From NCBI GenBank assembly GCA_023701385.1, contig JAMPXC010000003.1, forward strand, positions 62,001-126,000: a stretch of 64,000 nucleotides of DNA, read 5' to 3'. The notes beneath the pieces are model-generated. The model saw nothing but the letters and a program-made list of their open reading frames with translations. It was not told the DNA's origin and ran no database searches. Source of the stretch: Pseudobdellovibrio sp. Its GTDB lineage: Bacteria; Bdellovibrionota; Bdellovibrionia; Bdellovibrionales; Bdellovibrionaceae. Position numbers and translations under genes: made by a program. Shown piece by piece: positions 25,856 to 35,139 of the stretch; within the stretch, counting starts at the first letter, position 1; the number at the start of each line of letters is the position of its first letter.

Positions 25856-26281
25856 TTACGCTACAGTTTCTATTAAAACTTCGCGCTCTGTCTCTGAAAT
25901 TTTATTGATCGTAATTTTAGTGATATCCCAATCCAGCGGCCATAGATCATCTGAAATTTTTGACGACCATTCGACAAAAACCATCGAATCTTCATCTTCA
26001 AAGATTTCCCAAAAGCCCGTGGCGTCGATTTCTTCCATGCTTTCTAAACGGTATAGATCAACATGAATCAGATTTTTATGCTGTGAAATTAACGAAAAAG
26101 TGGGTGAAGCCACCATCGGAATATTTAGTTTTTTAGCGATAAGACCAACTAATGTGGTCTTACCAGCTCCTAAATTTCCCTCGAGTAAAAATAGGTTTTT
26201 TCCTCGTAATTTTGCAGATAAAGCAGAAACTACTTTATCCCAATCAGACATTGACTGAACTACGATAGAGTCACGCGACAT
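25856..26281 (-). CDS. tsaE: tRNA t6A biosynthesis ATPase TsaE
   Basis: TsaE is the ATPase that helps the TsaBCD complex make threonylcarbamoyl-adenosine at tRNA position 37. The Walker A motif is LEGNLGAGKTTL at about residues 34-45. Further hallmarks are SPTFSLI (about 59-65) and HVDLYRLESMEE (about 73-84), followed by FVEWSSKI. It is 141 residues, within the family's usual range. The start overlaps the pdxJ stop by 1 base. The product t6A is the substrate of MtaB (20809), so both steps of one modification pathway are encoded in this window. Confidence 0.94.
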   Translation of the reverse strand: MSRDSIVVQSMSDWDKVVSALSAKLRGKNLFLLEGNLGAGKTTLVGLIAKKLNIPMVASPTFSLISQHKNLIHVDLYRLESMEEIDATGFWEIFEDEDSMVFVEWSSKISDDLWPLDWDITKITINKISETEREVLIETVA

Positions 26282-27006
26282 TAGTTAAGAGCTTTCACCA
26301 TTTTTTGCACTGACATTTTTAAACCATCAGTTAATGAATAACAAATTAAGCTGTGGCCAATATTGGCTTCAACTAAATGCGGAAGTGATTTGATCATTTT
26401 CGCGTGAGCATAATCAAGACCGTGACCTACATGTACACGCAAACCTAAACGGTTAGCTTCAATAGCTGCTTCAACTAGGCGTTTATATTCAGCTTTCTTT
26501 TTTGCGCCTTTAAGTAAAACCCAGTGGCCCGTGTGAAACTCAACAGCGTGAGCTCCGCAAAGCGCTGAAGCTTCAACTTGAGCAATCGATGGCTCGATAA
26601 ACATTGAAACTTTAATTTTAGCTTTGGCTAATCTATGAGTGATTGATTCTAAAGTTTTAAAACCTTTTAAAACGTTTAACCCACCTTCAGTTGTAAGTTC
26701 GGCTCTTTTTTCAGGAACCATACAAACCCAAGTTGGCTTATTTTTTAAAGCGATCTTCGTCATTTCTTCAGTCGCACCCATTTCTAGATTGATTTCTAAA
26801 GAAGCTTTTTTACATAGAGAAATCACATCGTAATCTTGAATATGACGTCTGTCTTCACGAAGGTGGATAGTGATTTGTTTGGCGCCACCAGCTTTCGCTA
26901 GCTTAACCATTTCTAACATATTTGGGTAAGGAGTTGTTGCGCCACGAACTTGTCTTAATGTGGCCGCGTGATCAATATTTACACCTAATCGAACTTTATT
27001 TTTCAT
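26281..27006 (-). CDS. pdxJ: Pyridoxine 5'-phosphate synthase PdxJ
   Basis: PdxJ condenses 1-deoxyxylulose 5-phosphate with aminoacetone phosphate to make pyridoxine 5'-phosphate. The N-terminal signature VNIDHAATLRQVRG is at about 9-22, and ITIHLREDRRHIQD (about 46-59), EFHTGHW and VHVGHGLDY give the other active-site segments of the TIM barrel. The length of 241 residues is typical. It lies between tsaE and glmM in one operon, a linkage seen in other bacteria for pdxJ with neighbouring cell-envelope genes. Confidence 0.96.
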   Translation of the reverse strand: MKNKVRLGVNIDHAATLRQVRGATTPYPNMLEMVKLAKAGGAKQITIHLREDRRHIQDYDVISLCKKASLEINLEMGATEEMTKIALKNKPTWVCMVPEKRAELTTEGGLNVLKGFKTLESITHRLAKAKIKVSMFIEPSIAQVEASALCGAHAVEFHTGHWVLLKGAKKKAEYKRLVEAAIEANRLGLRVHVGHGLDYAHAKMIKSLPHLVEANIGHSLICYSLTDGLKMSVQKMVKALN

Positions 27007-27022
27007 AATAAAAACTTTCTAA

Positions 27023-28435
27023 TTAACTTAATTCTTTTTCTAAAAACGAAGCGATCTCTTCAGCGATAGCTGAGATTTTCTCTTTACTTGAACCTTCAGC
27101 TAAAATTCTGATTAACGGCTCTGTTCCTGAAAAACGGATAAATAAACGGCCATCGCCATTTAATTCTTTTTCTTTTTCAGCGATTAATTCTTTATAACCT
27201 TTGATTTCATCTAAAGCTTTACGATTACGCACTCGGCAGTTGATAAGAACTTGTGGCATCTCTTCAAAGATTTTTGCTAAGTCACTTAATTTTTTACCTG
27301 ATTCTCTCATAACTGATAAAACATTAAGAGCGGCTACTGTTCCATCACCTGTTGTAGAATGATTTAAGAAAATAATGTGGCCCGATTGTTCACCACCTAA
27401 ATTGTAATGATTTTTTCTCATCTCTTCGACAACGTATTTATCACCTACGTTTGTCTTAATCGTTTTAATTCCAAGCTCAGTCATTTTCTTTTCTAAGCCG
27501 AAGTTACTCATTTGAGTTACAACAATCGTGTTATTTTTTAATTCGCCCTTTTGTTTCATATGCAGAGCGCAGATCGCGATAATTTTATCGCCGTTTACGA
27601 TTTGACCATTATCATCAACCATAACGATACGATCGGCATCCCCGTCTAAACCGATACCCACATCAGCGCGGTATTGGCGAACAGCGTTTGCGATATTTGC
27701 TGGATGCAAAGCCCCTGATTTATCATTGATGTTTGTGCCATTAGGTTGCGAACCTAAGTGAATCACTTCCGCGCCAAGCTCTTCAAAAATCGCAGGACTT
27801 ACTTTATAAGCGGCCCCGTGAGCTGTATCTAAAACGATACGCATACCTTCAAGAGTGTATTCAAGAGGGAAGGTGCTTTTAGCGTGAACGATATAACGAC
27901 CTTGGGCATCTTCGATACGGCGAGTGCGACCTACTTCGTTTGACGGCGGAAGAAGAGATAATAAGTTATCTTCGGAAACTAAACGTTCGATTTCTTTTTC
28001 TAATGAATCATCTAATTTAAAACCATCTGGCCCAAAAATTTTAATACCGTTATCTTGGTAAGCATTATGCGAAGCTGAGATCACAATCCCTGCCACCGCA
28101 CGCATAGTACGTGTCAAATAACCGATACCTGGAGTTGGAAGCGGACCTACAAGCTGAACGTAAATTCCCATCGAATTTAAACCACTCGATAAAGCTTGTT
28201 CGATCATGTAACCAGAAAGACGTGTATCTTTTCCGATCACGACTTTCATGTTTTTTGAAGTTGAAGAAATTCTTCCGGTACGGATTAAATAGCCAATCGC
28301 TTGACCAACTTTAACGACCACATCTGGCACCATGGGAAATTGATTAGCTGTTCCACGGATACCGTCTGTACCAAATAGCTTAGTAATTTTTTTGTCTGTT
28401 ACTTTTTTTTCTGTGATTTTATTCGTCTCTGACAT
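27023..28435 (-). CDS. glmM: Phosphoglucosamine mutase GlmM
   Basis: GlmM converts glucosamine 6-phosphate to glucosamine 1-phosphate for UDP-GlcNAc and so for peptidoglycan and LPS. The start FGTDGIRG (about 21-28) and the phosphoserine loop IVISASHNAYQDNGIK (about 117-132) identify it. The metal loop DGDADR (about 264-269) and the phosphate-binding RFSGTEPLIR near the C-terminus are intact. At 470 residues it is slightly longer than the 445 of E. coli because of a charged N-terminal extension of about 19 residues rich in Lys and Thr. It follows cdaA and cdaR, as in many Gram-positive genomes where the cyclase complex controls GlmM. Confidence 0.97.
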   Translation of the reverse strand: MSETNKITEKKVTDKKITKLFGTDGIRGTANQFPMVPDVVVKVGQAIGYLIRTGRISSTSKNMKVVIGKDTRLSGYMIEQALSSGLNSMGIYVQLVGPLPTPGIGYLTRTMRAVAGIVISASHNAYQDNGIKIFGPDGFKLDDSLEKEIERLVSEDNLLSLLPPSNEVGRTRRIEDAQGRYIVHAKSTFPLEYTLEGMRIVLDTAHGAAYKVSPAIFEELGAEVIHLGSQPNGTNINDKSGALHPANIANAVRQYRADVGIGLDGDADRIVMVDDNGQIVNGDKIIAICALHMKQKGELKNNTIVVTQMSNFGLEKKMTELGIKTIKTNVGDKYVVEEMRKNHYNLGGEQSGHIIFLNHSTTGDGTVAALNVLSVMRESGKKLSDLAKIFEEMPQVLINCRVRNRKALDEIKGYKELIAEKEKELNGDGRLFIRFSGTEPLIRILAEGSSKEKISAIAEEIASFLEKELS

Positions 28436-28446
28436 AACGTCAGATT

Positions 28447-28854
28447 CTAGTTTTTAATCTTGGCTATTTCAACACGAATTACATTGGGCTTAACGTTTAG
28501 AACCTTAACTCCCTCTGGAACATCAATGCGATTGTTAGGCACATCAATCTCAACCAAACCTTCACCGCTGTCAGATAGATCAAAAACGACTTTTTTGAAA
28601 CTATCTTTATACTTTTTAAGCACCGGTTGAGCGCCTGAAATCTTAACACGAAGTTTATCATGGCTTTGGCCTACGACCATGTAGCCTGGAGGCAACACTA
28701 ATTGAACACTCATCTCTTTAGTGGTTACGAAATCACGGCGTCCTAGAATCGAAATCCAAAGAATTAAAGCCACAAACAGAGAAACAACCTTATAACTAAG
28801 ATTATCTAAGAAAAATGATTTAAAAACCTGAGATCTGTCGATTTGCGGCTTCAT
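28447..28854 (-). CDS. cdaR: YbbR-domain membrane protein (CdaR-like, single domain)
   Basis: This 135-residue protein has one N-terminal membrane helix (about 20-38, YKVVSLFVALILWISIL) and then one YbbR domain of about 85 residues, recognisable by VQLVLPPGYMVVG and VRIE-type edge strands. The family regulates the diadenylate cyclase CdaA from the outside of the membrane. Firmicute CdaR usually has several YbbR repeats, so a single copy is a minimal form. The start overlaps the cdaA stop by 4 bases, and glmM follows after 11 bases. This is a conserved cdaA-cdaR-glmM arrangement. Confidence 0.85.
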   Translation of the reverse strand: MKPQIDRSQVFKSFFLDNLSYKVVSLFVALILWISILGRRDFVTTKEMSVQLVLPPGYMVVGQSHDKLRVKISGAQPVLKKYKDSFKKVVFDLSDSGEGLVEIDVPNNRIDVPEGVKVLNVKPNVIRVEIAKIKN

Positions 28855-29666
28855 GTTGCACTCTCATGGTGAAGAACTTTGTATTTTAAACCAAAAGCAT
28901 CATAAAGAGCTTTGCGAACATCTATAAGTTCAACGTTTGGTCGCATATGACCACTTGTTACGATACTGATTGATTTTGTCTCTTCAGAAACAACTAAAAC
29001 TAAAGCATCAGTTTCTTCTGTTAACCCGATCGCAGCTCTGTGACGAGTTCCTAAGTTTTTATCTAAAGCTGGATTTTTACTTAATGGTAAAAAACACCCC
29101 GCATAGGCAATTTTACCAGAACGGATCAACACTGCTCCATCATGCATAGGTGCCTGTGGATGAAAAATCGACTGAATTAATTCAGCAGATACGCGCGAAT
29201 CCATTTCAGTTCCGATTTCAATATGGTAATCAACCATGATGTCTTTTTCGATCACCAAAAGAGCGCCGTAACCCTTTTCAGCTGCGGTAATTACGCCTTT
29301 AGCGATTTCTTCAACCATATGAGTTTCCATCACCGCTGACACATCAGAGAATAATGGATGACTTCCGATTTGTGCAAGCGCACGACGAATCTCGGCCTGG
29401 AATAACACCACGATAATAACGAATAAATTCGAGAAGAATTTATCTAAGAGCCAATTCATCGTGAATAGCTCAAACCAAATTGTCATGATGTAAGTGATGG
29501 CTAAAATACCCAGTCCAGAAAGAATCTGAACCGTGCCCGTACGACGAATAATCATCAGCACGCGGTAAATAACTAACCAGACAAGCAGGATGTCAAAAAC
29601 ATCCTGAAGTCTCAGGTGTGAACTAATAAAGATCAAGTTTTCCCAGAATGTTTGAAAATATGTCAT
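28851..29666 (-). CDS. cdaA: Membrane diadenylate cyclase CdaA
   Basis: CdaA makes cyclic di-AMP from two ATP. The 271-residue protein has about three membrane helices in the first 100 residues (roughly 20-37, 42-58 and 65-88) and a DAC domain after that. The catalytic motifs DGAVLIR (about 176-182) and GTRHRAAIG (about 207-215), plus the SEET segment, are intact. Homologues are best known in Firmicutes, where c-di-AMP controls potassium and turgor. It heads the cdaA-cdaR-glmM-pdxJ-tsaE row, 22 bases after the ftsH stop. I saw no obvious c-di-AMP phosphodiesterase (GdpP or PgpH) in the window. Confidence 0.95.
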   Translation of the reverse strand: MTYFQTFWENLIFISSHLRLQDVFDILLVWLVIYRVLMIIRRTGTVQILSGLGILAITYIMTIWFELFTMNWLLDKFFSNLFVIIVVLFQAEIRRALAQIGSHPLFSDVSAVMETHMVEEIAKGVITAAEKGYGALLVIEKDIMVDYHIEIGTEMDSRVSAELIQSIFHPQAPMHDGAVLIRSGKIAYAGCFLPLSKNPALDKNLGTRHRAAIGLTEETDALVLVVSEETKSISIVTSGHMRPNVELIDVRKALYDAFGLKYKVLHHESAT

Positions 29667-29688
29667 CTAATACAAATCATTCTTGGCT

Positions 29689-31650
29689 TTACGATACAGG
29701 GACTGGTTTTTTACCAGTTGGAATCGGTGTTGTATTATCCGGATCGATAATCATACCTTGATTGCCGCCACCAGATGACGATGATGAGCTAGATTCTTTT
29801 TTATTAGCGCGCACTTTATGAATCTCAGAAACTGCAGCACCTTTAACAAGCATATCTACTTCTGAACCATCAATCGTTTCAAACTCTAATAGAGCTTGTG
29901 TGATTTTCTCTAAAGCCTCACGGTGATCTTTTAAAATCTTAACTGCTACCGCGTAACCGTTATTGATGATTTTAGAAATCTCAGCATCAATCTCTTGAGC
30001 TTTCGCTTCAGAGTAATGTTTTTGTTGATTTCCGTGTCCCATTCCTAAGAATACAGGACCATCATTTTTTTCAAAACCAATTGGACCTAACGGAGACATA
30101 CCCCATTCAGTCACCATTTTGCGAGCCATACCTGTAGCGCGTTCAATATCGTTTGCAGCACCAGTTGTGTAATCAGTAAAAATTAATTCTTCAGCCGCAC
30201 GGCCACCGAACGCAAATGCGATCCAGTTTTCAGCTTGGCGTTTAGAGAATGATACGGCGTCTTTTTCAGGTAACGTTTGAGTTAAACCTAAAGCCATACC
30301 ACGCGGGATAATAGTTACTTTATGAATAGGATCTAAACCTGGAAGCATAATACCCACAAGAGTATGACCGGCTTCATGGTAGGCTGTATTCTTACGGTCT
30401 TCTTCCGAGATAACCATAGATTTACGTTCAGCACCCATGATGACTTTATCTTTCGCTTTTTCGAAATCTTCCATCTCAAGGTATTTTTTATCTGCACGAG
30501 CTGCCACTAAGGCTGCTTCATTCACTAAGTTTTCTAAATCAGCTCCAGAAAAGCCTGGAGTACCACGAGCAATTTTTGAAGCATCAACATCAGGTCCTAA
30601 CGGCGTTTTTTTCATGTGAACTGATAAGATTTGTTCACGGCCTTTAAGATCTGGTTTACCCACAACAACACGACGATCGAAACGACCTGGGCGTAGTAAA
30701 GCTGGATCTAAAACGTCAGGTCTGTTTGTCGCAGCAATAAGGATTACACCTTCTGTTGATTCAAAACCATCCATCTCAACTAACAATTGATTTAGAGTTT
30801 GCTCACGCTCATCGTGACCGCCACCCATACCAGCGCCACGGTGGCGACCTACAGCATCGATCTCATCGATAAAGATTAAGCATGGAGCATTTTTCTTACC
30901 TTGTTCAAATAAATCACGAACGCGGCTTGCGCCCACACCCACGAACATTTCAACGAAGTCAGAACCAGAGATTGTAAAAAACGGCGCGCCGGCTTCACCA
31001 GCCACAGCACGTGCTAATAAAGTTTTACCAGTTCCCGGAGGACCTACTAATAAAACCCCTTTAGGAATACGACCACCAAGTTTAGTGAATTTTTTCGGGT
31101 CTTTTAAGAAGTGAACGATTTCCTGTAAATCATCTTTAGCTTCATCAACACCAGCAACGTCTTTAAACGTTACGCGGTTTTTGTTTTCAACTAAACGCGC
31201 ACGCGATTTACCAAACGACATGGCTTTACCGCCACCCGCTTGAATTTGGCGCATGATAAAAATAAACATACCTACAATAAGTAGTAACGGTAACCAGTTA
31301 ATAAAAAATGAAGATAGAAAACTTTCTGATTGAGCGTTTTCGTATTTCGGGATGTAACCGAATTTTTTAATTTCTTCGTAGGCTTTATCTGTGTCGCCAG
31401 AAAATTCAAATCTGTGACCAGAGTAACGTTTTTCAAACTCAGGTTTAATTTCACCGCGGATTACTTTCGCATCCGGCATGAAAATAACCGAGTCGTCTTT
31501 AACTTCTTTTAATTCAACTGCCTTTAAAAATTTTGGATAATCAAAATCTACAATTGTTTTTTGGCGTTTAATTTCCCAAGCCTGGAAAACAAAAATCGAC
31601 ATAATTAAAATAAAAAACCATAGGGCTAGTGTTTTTTGATTCGTCTTCAT
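29689..31650 (-). CDS. ftsH: ATP-dependent zinc metalloprotease FtsH
   Basis: FtsH is a membrane-anchored protease that degrades membrane and short-lived proteins. It has two helices (about 8-24 and 113-132) around a small periplasmic domain. The AAA+ domain has Walker A GPPGTGKT (about 203-210), Walker [11 protein letters not shown] and the SRH segment [20 protein letters not shown]. The protease has the zinc-binding HEAGH near residue 425. The C-terminal tail is low in complexity, rich in Ser and Gly then Pro and Thr. Length is 653 residues. The start is 29 bases downstream of the tilS stop, matching the common tilS-ftsH neighbourhood. Confidence 0.98.
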   Translation of the reverse strand: MKTNQKTLALWFFILIMSIFVFQAWEIKRQKTIVDFDYPKFLKAVELKEVKDDSVIFMPDAKVIRGEIKPEFEKRYSGHRFEFSGDTDKAYEEIKKFGYIPKYENAQSESFLSSFFINWLPLLLIVGMFIFIMRQIQAGGGKAMSFGKSRARLVENKNRVTFKDVAGVDEAKDDLQEIVHFLKDPKKFTKLGGRIPKGVLLVGPPGTGKTLLARAVAGEAGAPFFTISGSDFVEMFVGVGASRVRDLFEQGKKNAPCLIFIDEIDAVGRHRGAGMGGGHDEREQTLNQLLVEMDGFESTEGVILIAATNRPDVLDPALLRPGRFDRRVVVGKPDLKGREQILSVHMKKTPLGPDVDASKIARGTPGFSGADLENLVNEAALVAARADKKYLEMEDFEKAKDKVIMGAERKSMVISEEDRKNTAYHEAGHTLVGIMLPGLDPIHKVTIIPRGMALGLTQTLPEKDAVSFSKRQAENWIAFAFGGRAAEELIFTDYTTGAANDIERATGMARKMVTEWGMSPLGPIGFEKNDGPVFLGMGHGNQQKHYSEAKAQEIDAEISKIINNGYAVAVKILKDHREALEKITQALLEFETIDGSEVDMLVKGAAVSEIHKVRANKKESSSSSSSGGGNQGMIIDPDNTTPIPTGKKPVPVS

Positions 31651-31678
31651 CTTTAAAGTCCTTTTTTGTGAAGTCTGC

Positions 31679-32644
31679 TTACATTAATTCTAGCATAACT
31701 TGCTGCGCGTTAATAAACCAATTAACGCCTGCTACAGAAAATATGATGTCTTTTTGATTTTTGTCGAGGCGCTTAATGATTTCTTCTAGTTGACCTTGAG
31801 AAAAGTCACGTTGCCCGATGCCCTTTAAGGCCGTCGCAAGCGTTTTAAACTGGTCTGAGTGACTCAATTGCAGAAATTCTGTGCGATCAAAGTAGGCTTT
31901 AGTCTGGGGGTTGTTTTTTGAAGACTCATAGCTAATAGCAATCGTCTCATCATCTTTTTGAATTTCATCGACCAAACGTTGCAACGAACTGGTCAAATTC
32001 CCAAGTGAGCCGGGAACTTTATTCGCCAAACTTTGCAGCCACTCATTGCGAAGCCAATTGCGCAGATAGTCGTTTTGCTGATTCGTCGGATCTTCTAACC
32101 AAGTTAAACCTTCTGCTTTAGCGTATTCGACAAGTTCAGCTTTAGTGAAAGTTAAAAGTGGTCTTAGCGTTTGGCCATTCCAGAATTTAAAATTTTCTAA
32201 ACCTTCAGGACCTGTTCCGCGAATCATTTTCAGTAACCAGGTTTCTAAAAGATCATCTTTGTGGTGAGCCGTTGTTAAAATGCTTTCAGAAAAATCACCT
32301 TTAATTTGCGAAAAAAACTTTAAACGTTGCTGCCTGAAGGCCTCTTCGCTCGTTAGTTTTTCGAGTGATTTTCCAGAGTAGAAAGATAAATTCAAAGCCT
32401 CAGCCGAAGCTTTCACCATACTTAAAGCTTGATCGCGGTAAGTTTGAATTTCTTTGATTTCACTATCACCGTGGTGAAAGTGCGCTACGATCAATTGCGC
32501 TTTTGGTTTTAGTGTTTTTAAAGCATGAAGCAGAACCATTGAATCAAGCCCGCCAGAAACCGCTAAAATAAAAGACTCACGGTCTTCTAAACCGTGTTTT
32601 TTAAGCTCTTTCCAGATCGAATGTTCGAAATCGTTCCATGACAT
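31679..32644 (-). CDS. tilS: tRNA(Ile)-lysidine synthase TilS (short form)
   Basis: TilS adds lysine to C34 of the minor isoleucine tRNA so that it reads AUA. The PP-loop is [15 protein letters not shown] at about residues 28-42, and [21 protein letters not shown] (about 124-144) contains the tRNA-contact stretch. It has 321 residues, about 100 fewer than E. coli TilS, and appears to lack the C-terminal domains; a similar short form is known from Aquifex. It ends just before ftsH and starts 9 bases after the aldehyde dehydrogenase stop. An essential modification step makes loss of function unlikely, so I read this as a natural short form rather than a truncation. Confidence 0.92.
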   Translation of the reverse strand: MSWNDFEHSIWKELKKHGLEDRESFILAVSGGLDSMVLLHALKTLKPKAQLIVAHFHHGDSEIKEIQTYRDQALSMVKASAEALNLSFYSGKSLEKLTSEEAFRQQRLKFFSQIKGDFSESILTTAHHKDDLLETWLLKMIRGTGPEGLENFKFWNGQTLRPLLTFTKAELVEYAKAEGLTWLEDPTNQQNDYLRNWLRNEWLQSLANKVPGSLGNLTSSLQRLVDEIQKDDETIAISYESSKNNPQTKAYFDRTEFLQLSHSDQFKTLATALKGIGQRDFSQGQLEEIIKRLDKNQKDIIFSVAGVNWFINAQQVMLELM

Positions 32645-32653
32645 AAATAACTT

Positions 32654-34078
32654 TTATGTAAATCTAGTCGTGCTGACAACTTGAATGTCAGTAAACTCTG
32701 TAAAACCATGAGCGCCAAGCTCACGGCCGATTCCCGACGATTTAACGCCCCCAAAAGGAAGCATCGCATTTGAAGCCACAGCATCGTTAATAGCTACAAA
32801 GCCCGATTCAAAACGTAAAGCCACCTCTTGGGCGTGCTGGATACTTTCTGAATACACTGAGCCACCAAGACCAAAATTCGTGTGATTCACCAAATTTAAA
32901 CCTTCTTCAAGGTTATTCACTTCAAACACCAACAATGTCGGCGAGAAAAACTCTGTGGTTTTTAAATATTTTAAAAACTCATCGGTTAATTTTCTAACTT
33001 TTAAAATACGAATCGGCACAAACGCTTGGCGTGAAGGTTCTACACCTAAGGATTTAACAATGTTTTCATCAGGCTGACGTTCATAAACCACTTCGCAGAA
33101 ATTTTTAGCGTAAGCTAAGCGCGCTTCATCTTCAGGCTTAAAACGCACTGAAGCTAAGGGACCTAGAGTGGTGTTTTTATCTAAAACATCACCCCAAACG
33201 TATTTATCAAAATTAATAATCAATTGATCTATTAAGGCTTTTGAAACTTTCTGATCAACAACCACACGTTTGGCAGCGATACAGCTTTGCCCTGTGTTTT
33301 GCAGACGAGATTTAGCAATGTTAAACGCTGACTTTTCAATATTCGCATCGCTTAAAACTAAATGCGCATCACTGCCACCTAATTCAAACACTCCGCGCTT
33401 CATGTATTTACCCGCATATTCTGAAAGTAAATACCCAGCTTTTACAGAACCCGTAAGACTTACTCCGCCGACCCGGCTATCAGCAATGATAGACTCAGTT
33501 AAGCTATGATCAAAAATTAAATGATCGAAAATATTTTTAACTTCAACTTGTGAAATAATTCTTTTAATTAAATTTCCTGTCGAAGGCGTATTTTCAGAGT
33601 GCTTTAGTAAAACTGTATTTCCTGCTAAAAGTGCTGGAAAAATCATACGCACCGACTGCCAAAATGGAAAATTCCACGGCATTACACCTAAAATAACACC
33701 TTTAGGTTTGTGATAAATCTGATGACTTACTTTTTCTGAATCCGAAAAAGTTTTAACTGGTTTAACATCAAGCTCAGGACACGGAGCTGTGCACATGTAT
33801 TCTAACGACTGAAGCGATTTATCAATTTCAGATAAACTTTGAGCGTAGGGTTTACCCATCTCTTCAGTGATCATTTTGGCTAATTCATCTTTAGCTTGAT
33901 TAAACAATCCAACTGCAGGACGTAAAACTTTCTGCCTTTCAGCAAAAGATAACGTGCTCCAGCGTTTAAAGCCAAGATGCAGATTCTCTAAAGCTTTTGA
34001 AACATCCGTAGCCGTTGCAAACGGATATTCATGCAAAAATTTTCCCGTAGCGGGATTGTAGGTTTTAAATGTAGCCAT
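32654..34078 (-). CDS. NAD(P)-dependent aldehyde dehydrogenase (succinate-semialdehyde type)
   Basis: This 474-residue enzyme oxidises an aldehyde to a carboxylic acid. Family motifs are present: MPWNFPFWQSVRM (about 133-145) for cofactor binding, FELGGSDAHLVL with the general-base Glu (about 244-255), and the catalytic Cys in NTGQSCIAAKR near residue 284. The C-terminal NHTNFGLGG and MLPFGGVKSSGIGRELG stretches complete it. The overall pattern resembles GabD-like succinate-semialdehyde dehydrogenases, but the exact substrate is unknown. It sits upstream of tilS and downstream of a small protein gene, with short gaps, so it may belong to a broad operon. Confidence 0.92.
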   Translation of the reverse strand: MATFKTYNPATGKFLHEYPFATATDVSKALENLHLGFKRWSTLSFAERQKVLRPAVGLFNQAKDELAKMITEEMGKPYAQSLSEIDKSLQSLEYMCTAPCPELDVKPVKTFSDSEKVSHQIYHKPKGVILGVMPWNFPFWQSVRMIFPALLAGNTVLLKHSENTPSTGNLIKRIISQVEVKNIFDHLIFDHSLTESIIADSRVGGVSLTGSVKAGYLLSEYAGKYMKRGVFELGGSDAHLVLSDANIEKSAFNIAKSRLQNTGQSCIAAKRVVVDQKVSKALIDQLIINFDKYVWGDVLDKNTTLGPLASVRFKPEDEARLAYAKNFCEVVYERQPDENIVKSLGVEPSRQAFVPIRILKVRKLTDEFLKYLKTTEFFSPTLLVFEVNNLEEGLNLVNHTNFGLGGSVYSESIQHAQEVALRFESGFVAINDAVASNAMLPFGGVKSSGIGRELGAHGFTEFTDIQVVSTTRFT

Positions 34079-34089
34079 AGGATCATCTC

Positions 34090-34374
34090 CTAAGATTTAG
34101 AATCGTCTTTCTTCATGATTTCGATTTCAGCCGTCACTTTAAATTTGTGATTTTCAGCAAATTTCGAAAATTCTTTTACGAAATCGATTTTTTGAATCAA
34201 AGAAATCATTTCATTAGTCGCTTTCAACGTGATGTCGTCTTTAGTTTTTAAAACCTGGCCAACAACTGTCGTTAAAAGCTCTTTAGAAATGTCTGTGGGA
34301 GACCCTGCCGTTAAGATTTTCTTAATAGCATCGGTGATCTTTGGATCTTTTTTGTCGTTATCTCCGTTACTCAC
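34090..34374 (-). CDS. Small conserved-looking protein, unknown function
   Basis: I do not recognise this 94-residue soluble protein. It is mostly helical, with hydrophobic positions spaced for an amphipathic helix (about 25-65: ISKELLTTVVGQVLKTK and onward), then a charged C-terminal segment containing FKVTAEIEIMKK. The pattern of two helices and a final strand is similar to small proteins that occur next to SRPBCC or lipid-metabolism genes in related bacteria, which I recall only vaguely. It begins 4 bases after the stop of the SRPBCC gene, so they are probably made together. Confidence 0.6.
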   Translation of the reverse strand: MSNGDNDKKDPKITDAIKKILTAGSPTDISKELLTTVVGQVLKTKDDITLKATNEMISLIQKIDFVKEFSKFAENHKFKVTAEIEIMKKDDSKS

Positions 34375-34378
34375 TGAC

Positions 34379-34813
34379 TTATTTCCCGTAAACTGTTTTG
34401 ATTCGTTTTTTGAAATTATTGATCATAATTGGCAGATTCACACTGACCAGCGTGTTAGCCATTGGACCCGGAACTAACATCCCAAAAGTGGCCTCAACCG
34501 AGTAGTTGACCTTACATTTGTCAGCACCTTCTGGGGCAATTTGCCAAGAACCCTTCATCGTTTTGAACACATCGCCGCCGATAAAGTGAAAATCAACTTT
34601 TGAAGGAGAGTTTTCTGTCGATTGAAGTTTGTATTTAAACGTCTTAACTAAAGAAACGCTATATTCCATTTCTTTAACGTTGCCGTCATTTTTCGTGATT
34701 TTTACAGATTTAACTTCAGGTAAAAATTCTGGGTATTTTTCGAAATCAGATACGATTTTGAAAAATTCTTCCGGAGTACAATTGAAAACTTCCGATGTTT
34801 GAGCCGTTGCCAT
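34379..34813 (-). CDS. SRPBCC-fold protein, RatA/COQ10-like
   Basis: This 144-residue protein belongs to the START/polyketide-cyclase superfamily. It starts with the typical strand and helix (SEVFNCTPEEFFKIVSDFEKYP) and ends with a long C-terminal helix. The nearest group is RatA/COQ10, whose members bind a lipid or quinone in a hydrophobic cavity; the phrase YPEFLPEVKSVKI (about 27-39) is the usual family hallmark. RatA of E. coli is also described as a ribosome-associated toxin, so function is not settled. It is the middle gene of three small proteins upstream of glpX, each separated by 4 to 35 bases. Confidence 0.85.
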   Translation of the reverse strand: MATAQTSEVFNCTPEEFFKIVSDFEKYPEFLPEVKSVKITKNDGNVKEMEYSVSLVKTFKYKLQSTENSPSKVDFHFIGGDVFKTMKGSWQIAPEGADKCKVNYSVEATFGMLVPGPMANTLVSVNLPIMINNFKKRIKTVYGK

Positions 34814-34848
34814 GATAAAATATCCTTTCTTCCTTGATATTCTTTTAA

Positions 34849-35133
34849 TTAACTTTTTTTAAATAGAGCTTCTGCTGCTGCTTTTAGTTTTGCTTTTTCA
34901 TCCACCGCCGGGCCTTTGCCTGAGGGTTGGAAAAAATCACAGAAGTTAAATTTTTCTTTATCGCGTACAACATCTGCTGATGGTTCACGGCATTCGTTAT
35001 ACGCCTTTGGATCATAGAACTGACAGTTCTTACAAACATGCAAATCTGCTCGGCAGTGTAAACACTCTTCGCGGTAACCGACTTTAGCGTCGACCTTATT
35101 TGCTTTTTGGCATTTAAAACAAATCAGTTCCAT
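34849..35133 (-). CDS. Zinc-ribbon-like cysteine-rich small protein
   Basis: This 94-residue protein carries eight cysteines, three of them pairs in CxxC spacing (near residues 5/8, 24/27 and 34/37) and two further ones at about 47 and 64. This is what a double zinc ribbon looks like. The C-terminal 25 residues are an Ala/Lys helix. I use the ATG at 35133; a TTG directly before it adds one residue. The sequence CAGG lies 12 bases upstream, within the end of glpX. It starts 6 bases after glpX and precedes the SRPBCC gene. No function can be assigned beyond metal binding. Confidence 0.7.
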   Translation of the reverse strand: MELICFKCQKANKVDAKVGYREECLHCRADLHVCKNCQFYDPKAYNECREPSADVVRDKEKFNFCDFFQPSGKGPAVDEKAKLKAAAEALFKKS

Positions 35134-35139
35134 CAATAA

